A stretch of DNA of 64,000 bases from Amaranthus tricolor (GCF_026212465.1 NC_080058.1:9049985-9113984); one strand, 5' to 3'; positions 21,520-49,046 are shown, counted from the stretch's first letter. The notes: a model not told the origin generated them from the letters alone. Numbers and translations: made by a program.

Positions 21520-23241
21520 GTATATTAGATGAGATATGAATTTTATTTTAGCATGTCTTGTTTAAAATTAGCTTAGCTAGCTGATAACTACTTGTAATTG
21601 TTAGGAGATTCAGGGATGAAGTTGGTTTATTTAAGTGTAGGTTCATTGTGCATGACTTGATATATAGGGTTTATTATAAGAAAAATGATATTAATTAATT
21701 TTCATAATAATAATACAAGGGAGGAAATAATAATTAATACACATTAATAAAATATAAAATAATAATACTGTTGTGCAACAATTTGAAGGGAGACTAACAA
21801 AGAGTGAAAACCAATAAACATAAACTAGGTATTCATTGTTAAACCAATTGTTTACTCTTAAATATGAGTTCTTCTATTCACCATAAAATAACATTATTTT
21901 ATAAGAAGTTAATCTACAAAATAAACTTATTGACACTAAATCTATAAAAATAAACTTATTGCAAAACGATAAATTAAGATTTAGATCTTATACAACAAAA
22001 ATTTGTGTAAAAAGTTTTGAGGTAAATGAATATTATAATTAAGTAGGCATTTAGAATATTATAGGTACTTGAGTACTTACTCGGTGGGCATTAAGTATAT
22101 TATAAGTAGGCATTAAAAATATTGTAAGTAGACGTTAAGGATATGGTAAGTAGGCTAGTAGGCTAAGTTTCTCGATAGGCATTAAGAATATCGTAAGTAG
22201 GCATTTTAAATACTTTTTCGATGGGCATTAAGTATATTGTAAGTAGGCATTAAGGATAATGTAAATAGGCATTAAGAATACAGTAAGTGAACATTAAGAT
22301 TTAATGGGTTGGCCTGACAAACGTTTCTTAAAGAGACGGTTTCTTAGAAGATCAGCTGATGAGAATAAAGGGGACCACGGGCCAATAAGCCCAATGCAAT
22401 GCATCTCAGTGGCACAAAAAACTAGCCCATTCATACCGTTGGCATATGTTATTGCATTTTTTAATACTAAATGGATGACTACAAAATGTATGATGAAATC
22501 TTTTAAAAATACATTTTTTCTGAAATTTATTTTAGAAATAAGCTTGAAGGCAAAATAATTTGGAAACTTAATTTCTGTTAAGTTTAGGTAATATTTGTTT
22601 CAATATCACGAGTTCATACTTGAGTAATGTCATTGCCTGAGACAACAAAATATAGTGCAAGTGAAAACGATTTTAAACAATTGAACCCATTTACATAATT
22701 TCTTGCACAAAGATCATTCTAACAACAAAAAGTTTTTTTATTCATAATAACAATTTAAACCATCGTCATCTCCCAACATCACCTCATCTTCATTTAAATA
22801 CCAAAAGTGATGCATTTAATTTCTCATATATAAAAAAATAACTTCTTCCGCCTTCTCTAATTTTAAATTTATTAATTATTTCCAAAACAAAAGGCCAAAA
22901 TCATAAAATAGAGTTGATCTATCATGACCAAAGATAAGTCCAACACAAGGAGGAATAATCATTTGTCATTATACCCATCATATTCCCTTTTCATCTTTAA
23001 GGAAAGCATCAAATTTCATTCATATTTTTCAATATTTCCCATTATTAATTTCCAAACCAAAAAGCATAAAGTAAAAAAAAAAAAAAAAAAAAAAAAAGAA
23101 AAGAGAGATAAGGATGGCATTTCAATATTTGAACCAAATCTATGCCTTACCTACTTTACCCAAACAATCATCCCTTAGAATCACTCCAAGAATCAAATAA
23201 CAAATAACCCTTATTAAAATTATTAATTTTCCTCTCTTTTT
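21520..23241. other. Intergenic; minisatellite and short repeats, no gene seen
   Basis: The region between the divergently transcribed GUX (-) and cyclin (+) genes holds both promoters, but no individual element is clear. It also holds the GTAGGCATTAAG minisatellite and a 28-base A-rich tract near 23070-23097, about 145 bases before the cyclin start codon. Confidence 0.5.
22045..22300. repeat. Minisatellite with core AAGTAGGCATTAAGNATAT
   Basis: About nine to ten imperfect copies of a unit of roughly 22-28 bases, built on GTAAGTAGGCATTAAGAATAT, follow one another. Variants include GGCATTTTAAATA and GGGCATTAAGTATA. Confidence 0.8.
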
Positions 23242-26200
23242 ATGGAAAATCTAAACCCCAAAACCAGAAATTTAGAACTTTACACAAGTCTAGGATTATA
23301 TGATGCATCAGAAAAACCCCCGAAAATAGTGTCAATCATAGGCTCAATTCTTGAAAGAAACATTCAAAAGAATGAGAAATTGTTGAAGAAATGGAGAAGT
23401 AAAGATAGGGTGACAATATTTCATGGTTCGAGAGCTCCTACGATGGACATTCCACAATACTTGGAGCGTATATACAAGTATTCCAAATGCAGTTCTTCTT
23501 GTTTTGTTGTAGCTTATATATACTTGGATAGGTTTATTCAAGCTACTAATTGTTATCTTACTTCTCTCAATGCTCATCGTCTCCTCATTGCTTCTGTTCT
23601 TGTGGCTACCAAGTTTATTGAAGATGTGTAAGTACAATCTCTGCTCTTATTTTGTTTTGTAAGCTAACTCAACCAAATGTTTAAGCCGATGGTTGAGGTC
23701 TCAGAATATGTTATGTACTCTAACACGACTCTTCACAGAGAGCCCTTTGGGCTAAAAGTGTGAATTCAGCACAGTCCCTCCATATACGTGGTGTTAAATA
23801 TTCCACTTTAAATAAGGGTTGGTTGAGATTCGAATCCGTGGCCTCTTGTCAAGTTTGCTCTGATACAGGAATCAACTTAACCAAAAACTTAAGTTGATGG
23901 TTGAAGCCCTAATGTTATATATTCTAACAGTATTGCATTGATTTACAATAGAGTATATATAAAGATCCCAATAAGCTAGTTTAGCTAAGTCAAATCATTG
24001 ACATTATCAGAAGTCAACATAATATTAGATAGAAAATCTTATTCATCCCCGTTGAAGCTATATATATATATATATATATGAATGATTTTGTATTGCATCC
24101 ATACGTCTAACGTACTGGCTTTCATAAAGGATATGATAGCTTAAGTTTTTGATTGAGTTGATTTATTCGCAATTTATTAGGTCTTATATGCAACTTTTTG
24201 TTTCCTAGTCTCATAAAATAGAATATATATATATATATATATTTGATAGCACTGTGTATCTAAAAATTTTAAGTTGAAGGTATAATTTTAAAATATTTAA
24301 TTATTAAAATTTTAAATAACATGCAAAATACATAAAACATAAATGTTGGAATCGAGAGAAAATCTTGAAATTTCTTATATTTGACCATCTGATTATTAAA
24401 ATTAATGGTGATTTTCATCTACTATAGTATTTCCTGAAATAGCATTTATTTTTATGTGTCCACTTACTTAAATTTTAAAAAAAAAATAAAAAAAAATAGT
24501 AGAAGTATACATCACATATTTCTGGATGGGGTACATTGCAACCCCATGGAGCACTACCAGGTTTGCTGCGTCAAAAGAAGAAAACGCAATTAAGAGCATT
24601 TATAAAGGTTGTCAAAGGTGATAAGACAGTATTAATTGAGTGGGGCAAGGTGGATGGAGTTATAATACGGGAGGGTAAGAAATACGTTTTTCTACGGCCT
24701 ACGCTGCAATTTTGGTATAACAAGTAGTACCGGGAAAGATTGGTCTAAATCACAATTTAAATCAGACTAAATTATTGTTTTATTTTTCAGCTATTTTTGT
24801 GATAGACGACCTTAAAATAAGAAATTTATATTCTTATTTTCTTTTTAATTTGTATTATTTAAGCTATTTAGTCCATATAGTTAATGCATTTTTCGAAGAG
24901 ATAGTCTTTCATAACAATTTGTGTTTTTTTTATCTATAGTCTAAATAGTTTGGTTCAATTTTTTCAAATAGAATATGGTTTTCAGTTTGATTCTAGTTCT
25001 TTACTTTTTAATTTAGACCAAGCCAAAAATTATACTATGATCAAAAACTTTAAACATTTTATTTTTTAAAATAAATTGCTATCTAGATTTTTCAAGATAC
25101 AGTTTTTTATGATAATATATACTTGACTTATGTTGGTGTGATCAATTAATCACAAAGTATTATATTTGGTGATTATACGTGCTAAATATTTGCATAAACA
25201 AATAGATTAATGATTTAGAAAAATTTAAAAATCAAAAAATTACAGACTAAAGAACGGTCCAGTTCGGTACAATCTAGAATTTAAATGGTCTAATTTGATT
25301 AAAAAATTTTCATATCATGATTTTGGTCTAGTTTAATTTTAGTGTCAGACCGATCAAATCAAATCATATGCACCTCTAACAACAATTAACAAGTGTTTAA
25401 TTTCATACCAATTGTATCAACCTATTTAAAAATAATTAACTTGTTTACTCTCGATTTCTGGAAACAATATAATTCAAGAAAAATAAAAAATAATGTCGAT
25501 GTTTATAATTCTGTATAGATGCTATTACTGTTATGCTTTATCCATAGAAAACATCTATTGTGCATACGCCAAGCAAAAGCTGAACCGATCTATTAGCTCC
25601 ACCTGAACCTAATTTGAAATAAGTGGGTTTGGGTTGAGACTTTTGACCCAATTAATTAAACGGATCAATGTAATCTGATCTGTTTATTAAATGTGTTAGG
25701 TTCAAGTCAAAATTTAAACCTAAAACAAACCTATATAACCCATTCAATTTAACGACTTATTTCGAGTTAAATCAATAATTATAACCTAAACTTAATTCAT
25801 TTAATATTTTCTTATTTTTCATAGTAAATACAAAATAAACACCTTAAAAACAAAAAGTTGAAAATTATAGCCTAAAGGAATTTGATGTAATCAATGTTAA
25901 AAAAAAACTCTTTACTCCTCTCTTTGAGAGGGACATATATGGTTTGTCCGTATCTTTCAGGAAAAAAAAAATAAATAAATAAAATAAAATAAAATAAACT
26001 CATCCGGACCCTGCCTTGTACGGGATACTAGGAGTGTCCTTTACCTTTATCTTTACCAATGTTAAAACCACAAAATGAAAACAAAAAACTTTAAGTGCGT
26101 TAAGTGGGTCAAAATCAGATCGACCTGATCTGTTGCAAGTGGGGTCAAAATGGGTCAAGATTGTGATTTTTGACCCAATCAACTAAATGAGTTGGGTTTG

Positions 26201-26334
26201 GGTCAAGGGGTTCTGACCTGTTTATATATGAGCTGAACCCGAACACGAACCCGACCCAATTTGATATGTTGACAGGCCTAATTGTACACTTATCTCTCAT
26301 ACTCTTCAAATTATTCTTAAATAATATAGTTACC

Positions 26335-26415
<81 letters not shown>

Positions 26416-26864
26416 CAAACCCACTCTCAATTTGCAAAAGACCCAACATCTCCAAATTTGCAGTTGCAATTCTCAATAATGTACATTTATTAGAGTGTTT
26501 CTATAAACACTATTTGTGGCATGGTAAGAAACATGATAAAAAAAGAGTTTGGAAATAATGCAGGGGTTACAACAACGCACATTTTGCCAAAATAGGGGGC
26601 GTAAACATAGCAGAAATGAACAAGTTAGAGTTAAAGCTTTTATGCAGCCTCAGCTACAGGCTTCATGTCACAGTCGAGACGTTCGATCAATATTGTCTAG
26701 AGTTGAACAGGACAAATATTGCTGGTTCTGGTTCTGGTAGCGAGAGAAGGAACTGCCAAATTGAGCGAGCGACTCAAGTCTGTAGTCTCAGAGGTAGCTG
26801 GCTCAAGAAGAATGAGTCTAAATGCAATCCTAAATTTGTTGGGTATACTTGTGGAGCCTTATAA
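23242..26864 (+). CDS. P/U-type cyclin (CYCP/CYCU family)
   Basis: Exon 1 is 23242-23627 (ends GAAGATGT before GTAAGT) and exon 2 is 26564-26864 (after GCAG); 687 bases, 228 residues, phase 2. The cyclin box includes TIFHGSRAPTMDIPQYLERI, YSKCSSSCFVVAYIYLDRF, LTSLNAHRLLIASVLVATKF, then across the junction EDVGYNNAHFAKIGGVNIAE and MNKLELKLLCSLSYRLHVTV. The YNNAxxAKxGGV and C-S-x-x-C-F-V-V-A-Y patterns are diagnostic of plant P/U-type cyclins, small cyclins related to yeast Pho80 that bind CDKA-type kinases. The length fits the family. The exon 2 tail (GSGSGS, then IERATQVCSLRGSW) is less conserved. The single intron is 2936 bp and full of repeats. Confidence 0.9.
23658..23929 (-). mobile_element. 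TRIM element, copy 2, in the cyclin intron
   Basis: This is a minus-strand copy of the TRIM at 15747-16033. Its repeats lie at 23658-23725 and about 23868-23929 and read, on the minus strand, TGTTAGAGTACATAACATAT and TGTTAGAATATATAACATTA. TGTATCAGAGC follows the upstream repeat as a slightly damaged primer site, and the internal part has the same GGATTCGAATCTC and CACCACGTATATGG-type content. It starts about 30 bases after the cyclin exon 1 donor site. Confidence 0.8.
23930..26340. other. Cyclin intron interior with short TA runs and hAT-like remains
   Basis: (TA)10 runs lie at 24061-24080 and 24223-24241. Positions about 26090-26280 are rich in GGGTCAAAA and GAACCCGAACACGAACCCGA and end in a TGTCAACATATC-like complement near 26267-26278, as in non-autonomous hAT elements; related words (GGGTTTGGGTTGAGAC) occur near 25625. 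I could not define element borders. An open stretch at 24536-24727 matches nothing I recognise. Confidence 0.4.
26341..26413. repeat. (TA)n microsatellite, about 36 units
   Basis: An uninterrupted TA run of about 73 bases lies 150 bases upstream of the cyclin exon 2 acceptor. Confidence 0.97.
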
Positions 26865-28648
26865 CTGGCTACTACCATATTTACTCTTGTAATGTCCCAA
26901 AAAGTACGGGATATGCGACATACAAAAGAGGATATAAAGAGTTAATGATTTTTAATTTCCACTCATAAACAAACGTTTATATATATTTTCTATATACTTG
27001 AATCACAAATTCTTTCAAGAGACGGTTTCTTTAAGAGACCACCTTTAATTGGATCAGTCCTACAGAAAATTATAGTGTAAAAATAGGAATTAAATTTTAA
27101 TAAACTGAGTCTGAGAGACGATCTCTCAGGAGACCAACTGTGCTTGAATTCCAAGGCCAAGACATATCGTAAAAATAAAATCATAAATATAGATGTGAGT
27201 GTGGCCAGTAAATTACGTGATACTTTACCCTCCACCCAAACAAAAATAGACACAATGACAAGATGAGAAAAACATTTTTGTTATGCTACAAGCCTACAAC
27301 TGTTTTTTACTCGTCATTAAATAGCTCTCAATTAGACTAAAGTTTGAAGGGGTCAAATATATACAACCTCAGCCTCATCAGTAATAACTAATAATAAAGA
27401 AATTATTTCCGATTAACCCAAAATTGAAAACATTATCTCAACATTAATAAGAAGTTTTCTTGATTTAATGAGATGTTTTTGGTATGGTGGAGCCTTATCG
27501 GTGAATTGATGGTTAAAAGCTTTAACCAATGTTACTTGCTTGTTAAGTATCATTTTAATGCTTTTAATTTTACTACATTTTAAGTTTTAATTTTACTTTT
27601 CATATATTATCGTATTTTCATACACAAAGTCATTTTGCTCTTTATTACATTAACATTTTTCTTTCAATCACTTACGAAGTTTTTGACAAAATAATTTATT
27701 GGGCAATTTTAGCTTATTTTGATACAAATTGAGGGTTGATTGATCAAGCTAACCAATGCCAATGTTTGGTAAACTAGTAGGTTTGAAACAGCTTGTTATG
27801 AATAAGCTATTTTTGAACAAACTGCTCATAACGAGTTTAAAATTAGCTGATCAAACTAGTTAATAATATCAACTAGTCTAATCAGCCATTATAATCAGCT
27901 ATCAACCGTTTGTTAAACACCTCTTCTTTGTTTTATATTTCAATTGCAAATTAATAACAGATTTGACTACCTTTCCTACTTTAAAGTTGATTAGACCACC
28001 CCACTTATGTCCGATAGTTAATTATTATTGAATGGGATTAGTCAACAAGATGCAATCAAACTATTTTAAAACAGCACGCTTAACTAGTTGAGCATGCTAC
28101 AACTACAACTACAACACATCTATAATCATGACTTTAGATTAAAAGTTTAAAACCAATTTATTCGCTATAAAAACATATATCTACAGATGCTAATATATGT
28201 AGTTATTAAATTGATAAGAGCTTTATTACGTGAAAGTATTGACTCAGATACATTAAGCACATTTTAACAAATATTATCGACATTTAAATTTGTTCTAGAT
28301 CAGCCCCTAAGAAAAAGTTTGGACTACATAGTTGGGCATGAGGCTTGCATGATACAAAACCTTAACATTAACTAAGTAATATCAAAAAGATAAATGGCAA
28401 TCAAACATTATAAATTTTGTCAACTTAAATCATTGCTGCTTAACAATGTAAAACTAATAATTGGCAAAATTTTTATTGCACATACTGTGCACATAATCAC
28501 TAATAAAACCACTATACACTACCATAAAAACCTTGCATTTGAGATACAAACCTGAAAGCCCAAACTTCGGTGTGCGCGTCTCCAATGAACGACACAAGGC
28601 GGGTACCCATACTAGGAACAAATATGGCAGGGAGGAAATGAACTTTTC
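26865..28648. repeat. Intergenic; two short inverted-repeat elements, no gene seen
   Basis: The cyclin and MIRO genes converge here, so 3' UTRs are expected at both edges. Positions 27010-27145 hold AAGAGACGGTTTCTT and GAGAGACGATCTCTCAGG, a repeat also seen near 7.6 and 22.3 kb. Positions 27762-27920 form a MITE-like unit starting ATGTTTGGTAAACTAG and ending CCGTTTGTTAAACAC, roughly inverted and akin to the unit at 48178-48428. Confidence 0.5.
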
Positions 28649-43395
<14,747 letters not shown>

Positions 43396-45289
43396 GAATA
43401 CTATCTGTTAAAAGAAAACAAAGAAAAAGTCAAAAATTAATTAGAGAAGAAGGAAAGACATAGTACAAGATTCTAGAAAATAAAGAAGAAATTACGATTT
43501 GGTTATGGAGTTCGGGGAGTATGGGAAGACGTGCCGGGAGAAGATTAATTGTTGGAAGAGAAAGAGGAAGAAGAACCCTAGTTCTATTTGGGTTATTCAA
43601 ATTGGAATATTGCTGAGTAGATGCGGAAAACAGGATGGGAGAAGAAAGATTCAAGAATCAAGATGGATAGAATCAGCAATGGCAGCTAAGTATTTATCCT
43701 TCAAAATTTCTTATGCTTCTCCAACTTGTCCAAAATAATGCCCCACTAATCATTTATGTCCAATTGGTATTTGGATTGTTCCACATTGTTGTAGAATAAA
43801 ATGTTGATATTACTTGTACTTGAAAAAGAAAGGTTGATTGTAGTATGGGCTTATACACCTTATATATACAATATCCACTTCTCTTCATTTTGACATATTA
43901 ATGCTCAAAATATTTAAAATTATGATGATACAAATTAAGACGATAACAACTAATTTATGGCCCTTTGTTTGTTCGACTCAAAATCCTTTGTTGATGGAGT
44001 TTTTAATTTCAATTGCATTTTTAAAGATGTTTAAAATTTTATTTGATATGTCTTTTTAGTCATATGTTATTTGAAAGTTGTGTGCCCTAATATACAATTG
44101 TAGATGTGTTTGCATTGTATTTGTTATTTTTTTTTTGGTGGTTTATATATTATGATTGTTGCATTCAGAAATTAAATAGTTGAATTATCAATTTTATTGT
44201 GCTATTGGAATGGTGAATTAGTAGAATGAGGAGATGATTATTGATGTAGTCTAGAGGTGGTGAATCAAATTAGAGACATATTGACTTCTATTACTTTCTC
44301 TTCGATCACATTACATTTGCATGCTTTAAAATATATATCTGCCTATTAGAAAATCAACTTTATTTCTATGATAACATAAATCATGGAATGTTCAATAGGA
44401 AATCAACTCTAGATTTCTATTTTATAAAAAATCATCAGATTTTCATGCTTTGAAATCCATTACAACAGAAAAATAGATGATTATTGTCATGGTTCAATCA
44501 AAGACCAAACAAGCTTCATGTATAGTTGGAGAATCTTCCTTACATAAAGTTCCTATTGAAGAAGTTCCAAACCTAATTGAAGTGCTTGTGGAGTTAGGTC
44601 CTTCACCCATTTCTAATGGAAGAAATTCCTAGAAACTAGTGTGGAAGTGGTAGATTTATTTGTAACACAAAGGCAGTTACAAATCCTAGTGGATCATGTG
44701 AAGAGTTTGAAAGCCAAAAGGGCACAAACCAACAATACAGTAGGCCAATCCATTGATGAGGAACATGTTGCAAGTAATCTTGAATCTTCATAACGGAATC
44801 TCTTAAAATCTCTTCTTGGTGCAAAGGGATGGATTTATATTTTATTTCTCCAGTTATTAAGGAAGGGGTCCTTGTAGCCTCTATCAACTTTTGAGTTCAA
44901 AAAGATGGTAAAATTGTAGGACTTTGCTTCTATTGCTTATATCGTTGGTGAGAAGATTCCTATAAATATATCAGTTTGAAGGGTACTTCAAGGATTAATG
45001 GTCATCCATTGCAAGAATTATAATCATCTTCCACGGGAGATGGGTATTTCAAAGTGCAACTCAAGGGATTCTAATGACCTCTCACAAATTGATGAACTAA
45101 ATAATTGAACTTAATAACCATGTATTAGCGAACATGCACAACACAAACTAATTTATCCCGATGCACCTCATGCATTCACTAATTTATAACACACAACTAA
45201 CAATACAAAACACAACACAACAAACAACGAATCATAAACAATTCTCTTGATCACCACACATGAATTAATGGTCAAAACTCTAATAGTGG
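43396..45289. other. MIRO upstream region and unresolved repeats
   Basis: About 43396-43720 should contain the MIRO 5' UTR and promoter, perhaps with a leader intron. From about 44470 on, sequence looks coding-like but broken in every frame. It may be the 5' part of the Copia relic that follows or another retroelement; YIVGEKIPIN (near 44936-44965) is the only suggestive string. I can call no gene. Confidence 0.4.
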
Positions 45290-46069
45290 TAAATCATGGT
45301 CTCCAGATTGTTGAAGGAGCTAAGTTGACGGATCAAGGAAGTTATCAAAAGGTTTGTTAGGAAACTAAACTATCCATCACATACAAGACCTAATATTTCA
45401 TATGTAGTAGGCATAGTTCGTAGATTCATACACCAACCACAAATCCAACACATGGATGTCGTGATATAGATCTTTAGATACCTCCAAGGCACTATTGGAA
45501 GAGAGATTGTCTTTAGGAAAAATAATCATATAAATCTCTCAGTCTATACAGATGCAGATTGGGTAAGAAACCGAGATGAAAGAAAATCCACGTTAGTCGT
45601 CAGGATACTTCACTCTGATTGATGAAAATCTTGTGACTTGAAAAAGCAAAAAACAGATAGTGACTGCTCTATCAAGTGTAGAAGTAGAGTTTAGAGGTTG
45701 CAAAAAGAGTTGTCAAGTTTTATGGCTTTGGAAATTGTTAGAAGGACTTGGTTTTTCTCAGAATGAAACGTGTAAGCTCTATTGCGACAACAAAGAAGCA
45801 ATTAGCATCTAAAAGAACCAGCACAGCATGACCGAATAAAACATGCATGTTGAGAATGACAAATTTTTCATCAAAGATAATCTTGACGCAAAAATGATCA
45901 GTCTCACAAAGGACATAGCATTAAATGAAAGTCGTAGAGGAACAATGCTGCTACAATACCTCATTGACTTTAATGAGTTGACAGAGAAGTATTGTTGCTG
46001 AGAATATGCAGATGATTCCCCAAAATGAGAAGAAATATTCTATTATCCATGGTACCGTTAGGACCTTTA
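45290..46069 (+). mobile_element. Copia RNase H/3' relic
   Basis: Decayed sequence reads KLNYPSHTRPNISYVVGIV, then FRYLQGTIGREIVF, NNHINLSVYTDADW, RDERKST, and after frame changes a region whose base sequence resembles CDNKEAI (near 45781-45805). That order is the end of Copia RT and RNase H (YTDADW...RRST, CDNxxAI). Stops and frameshifts are frequent. The relic is interrupted on its right by the solo LTR at 46075. Confidence 0.78.
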
Positions 46070-47647
46070 GACTCTGATAAGTGCAATTATTTGCACTTAT
46101 TTATATCATTTTATACTCCTTAACGATGGTTATTGTTAGTAATTTCGTGCTTATTTTGAAGAGTTATGCTACTTTACCCATTTTGGTTATTTATGTTGAT
46201 TTTAAGCAGTTTTGATCGTTTTTAAGCATAATTCTTATGGTTTTAATGATGACGGAGTTTATTAAGGTGATTATTTATCGTTTGAAGATGTTTTACAATG
46301 AAGATGGGCAAAAGAGTTGAAAAGTGTTTAAAATGCAAAAGTTTTGAGGTGAAATTTGATACATGCTCACTCTTTTGGTCATAACTTTTGATAGAAAGAT
46401 CGCATTAATGCAAGATTTGGGCATTGGAAAGTAGACTTCAAGAGCTTTCCAACGATATATCATATGTCCCATTCCGACAACCGAGTAAGAAATGGCGGTT
46501 GTTTAAAGTTTGCCCGTCAGAAGCAAAGCGACGAGTCATCGCCTGAAAGCTACGACTCGTCTCCAACTGCTGATATCCCGCTGACGGTTTTCTTTCACTA
46601 TTTTAGTGGTTTTATTTATTTTAGCTTTATTTTATTATTAGAAATCAGTTATTTTTGGGGAGATTGTTCCCCTAGAAACCTTGGAATATAAATATGCATT
46701 AGTTAATTTCATTTGTTTGTGCTTTTAGTGCCCTAGATGCCCTAATGCTCTAGTTATCAGTTTTTCTTAGTTTATTTTCAGTTTTCTCTCTTTTTCTTAT
46801 TTTTTTGAGAGGTTTGATTGTTGAACTCCATCGTTACATTTATTTTATTGCAAATTACATTTATGTTTTTCTCAATTAGTAAGTTTCTTACTTTATTACT
46901 TGTCTTTTTGCATTAAATTATTCATTATTTTCATGTGTAGTATTTTAATTAGGTTTTCATTCATCATTAATTGCATGTTCATCACCATGTCTAGTGAGTA
47001 GATTTCTTCACTAGGGTTAAGGGATAAACCCTATTTTGATGCATTGAATGATATTTTATCGATTTATTGTGTGAAATTTGGGTCTATGATTAAACCTATG
47101 CTTAATGAATCTTAGTTTAAATATCTTTATTAACTTTTTCAATAAAACGGAAGTTTGAGATTAGGATTAATTTAGGATTAAGGTATATTTAAGTTAAATT
47201 CATATTAGTTTAACCAATAAAACGGAAGTTTGAGAATTAATATTAGTAAGGTCTTAAACCGATATTGATCAATAGAACAAAAGTTTAAGATTAATTAGAT
47301 CATGTTTAATCATGCTAAAGACTCAATTTCATACAATTATGAGAGTAATTGACTTCCATGTCAGAATTAGGCGATTGTCAGAATTAGGCGATTCCCGACA
47401 TCCTAAATTTGCTTTATTATCATTATATTCATATTAGATGTTGTCTTTACTTTATTTACTAGTTTCATTTATATCAATTAAATTATTGCTCATAGTAGTG
47501 TTAGATTTTCAACCCACTTATATTTGTTTATCCGTATCTCATGGTTATAAACTGAACGAATCTATTTACTCGCTTCCCTGAGTTCGACCCGTATTGCTAC
47601 ACGTACACCGTGCGCTTGTAGTTAATTAAAATTTGCACATCAGACTC
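46070..47647. mobile_element. Solo LTR (1568 bp) with 5-bp target duplication
   Basis: The LTR runs 46075-47642, begins TGATAAGTGCAATTATTTGC and ends AAAATTTGCACATCA. GACTC flanks it exactly on both sides (46070-46074 and 47643-47647). No internal domain, primer site or second LTR is present, so it is a solo LTR. A 10-bp perfect stem with a 4-base loop lies at 46077-46100. AATAAAACGGAAGTTTGAGA recurs in three spaced variants (47141, 47216, 47271). The length and ends suggest a Ty3/Gypsy element, which is inference. Strand cannot be fixed. Confidence 0.93.
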
Positions 47648-48177
47648 ATAGCTACATGATGAGATATACATACTCTTTTTAACCATTCTCAACGTATTGA
47701 TATTTTGACTACACTTTTTATTGAACTTAGCTTCTCTCTCAATTGTATTTATTGAGAACAAACTATTGCATTCAATCATCTTTGTATTGATTTACTTCAT
47801 TTACTCTTGTGAGACAAGAGAATTAATTCGGGCCTCACATCATAAACGAATCCTAATGAAGTTCCTTCATGCTAAGATCCACAGTGCACTTGGGAATGGG
47901 TTGGCTAGGTACTCATCTTATATATTAATGACAAGGGGGTTGGAGTAGGTCTCTGAAGAATATCTCTGAGCCCTCCTAACCCTTGTTACCAGTGCAAATA
48001 CAATCATTAGAGTGGTCTTATCGCAAAGAAGACTAGATAGCAAAGACAAGCCTCTCAACTAACAATCTCTGTTAAACAAACCTTAACACTCACAAAAATA
48101 CTTGGTGCTAATTAATTGTATTTTTTCCTTTACAAGAATAATGATAATGAGAGTGAATGAGTATATTTACAAATGAG
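47648..48177. other. Probable continuation of Copia relic, no gene seen
   Basis: Removing the solo LTR joins this stretch to the Copia relic at 45290-46069, so it may hold that element's 3' end. No LTR border could be fixed. Confidence 0.35.
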
Positions 48178-48428
48178 GTGTTTGATAAACGATTGATAGT
48201 TAATAGTTGATTGAAGTGACTAATTTAACTAGTTGAATTTTTCAATTGATTTAACTAGCTAATTTTATTTGTTGACCATTTGATTTTGAATACGCTAATA
48301 AAAGCAACTTATTAAAAATTGAATGTTGACTTTTTATTAGAGAAAAGATAACTAAAAGCTAAAAACCAATGAAAAAAAGTAATAAAGAGTAGTTTTTTGA
48401 ATTTGACTTAAAACTATACATCAAACAC
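48178..48428. mobile_element. MITE-like element with GTGTTTGAT ends
   Basis: It starts GTGTTTGATAAACGA and ends TATACATCAAACAC, inverted with respect to each other over the first 9 bases and loosely beyond. A related unit is at 27762-27920. Target duplication not found. Confidence 0.55.
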
Positions 48429-48503
48429 TTTTGTAAATATTTGACCAACCAAAAGCACTTAAAAGCTAAATGCCAATAACCAAAGGGAAAAAAAAAGGAA
48501 AAA

Positions 48504-48779
48504 TTATGGTGAATACTACAAATTTTTGTTAATTTTCCTATAATAATAACTTTTGATTAACAATGAATAATACCAAGTTATGAGTGTTTTTACCTAAAAT
48601 AATACCAACTTTGTTTAACCATCAATTTACCTTTTATTTTTTGCCAAATAGTCTACTATAAACAAAATTTGATATTATTTTAGACAAACATCCTTTCCTT
48701 TAAATTACTATTATTGATAGTTGATCAAAAATTGGTATTATTATAAGAAAAATAGTAAAAATTTATATTATTCACAATA
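48504..48779. mobile_element. Foldback MITE with about 70-bp inverted arms
   Basis: The left arm (GTGAATACTACAAATTTTTG, then CCTATAATAATAA and TTTTGATTAACA) matches the complement of the right arm (GTGAATAATATAAATTTTTA, then CTTATAATAATACC and TTTTGATCAACT). The centre is AT-rich and non-coding. Confidence 0.8.
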
Positions 48780-48796
48780 TTTTTTTTAAAAAAAAA

Positions 48797-49046
48797 TGGA
48801 AAATTTCACGTGATAACCCTGAGGTTTTGGATTTTCCACGTGGTAACCAAAACTTTTAAAAAAATCCACGCAATAACCCCGAGGTTTACCAAATTGTTCC
48901 ATCGTAACCCTTTTGCAAATAAAACATTAGTAAACGTTAATTTCGAAGCTTTAAGGCTGATGTACACCTATTATGTGACTCATCATTTCGAATTCCATCG
49001 GTTTCAACTTTTTTCCCCAAAACATAAACCCTAATTCACCATTACA
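48797..49046. repeat. Left copy of a roughly 240-bp inverted repeat
   Basis: Ordered motifs AGGTTTTGGATTTTCCACG, GGTAACC, AACTTTTAAAA, GAGGTTTACCAAATTGTT, TTAATTTCGAAGCTTTAAGG, and AAAACATAAACCCTAA have counterparts in the complement of 57966-58200. It may be a terminal repeat of a Mutator-like element or one of two independent insertions. Confidence 0.75.

Noticed and set aside
22045..22300. CRISPR-like regular repeats
   Set aside because: The repeats are contiguous minisatellite units without unique spacers, and this is a plant nuclear sequence.
24536..24727. 63-codon open stretch in the cyclin intron
   Set aside because: No family resemblance, no splice signals placing it in the cyclin, and repeat surroundings.
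44930..45090. Possible DUF4283-like retroelement ORF1 (YIVGEKIPIN, DGYFKVQLKGF)
   Set aside because: Too short, in different frames and interrupted by stops, so not enough to call.
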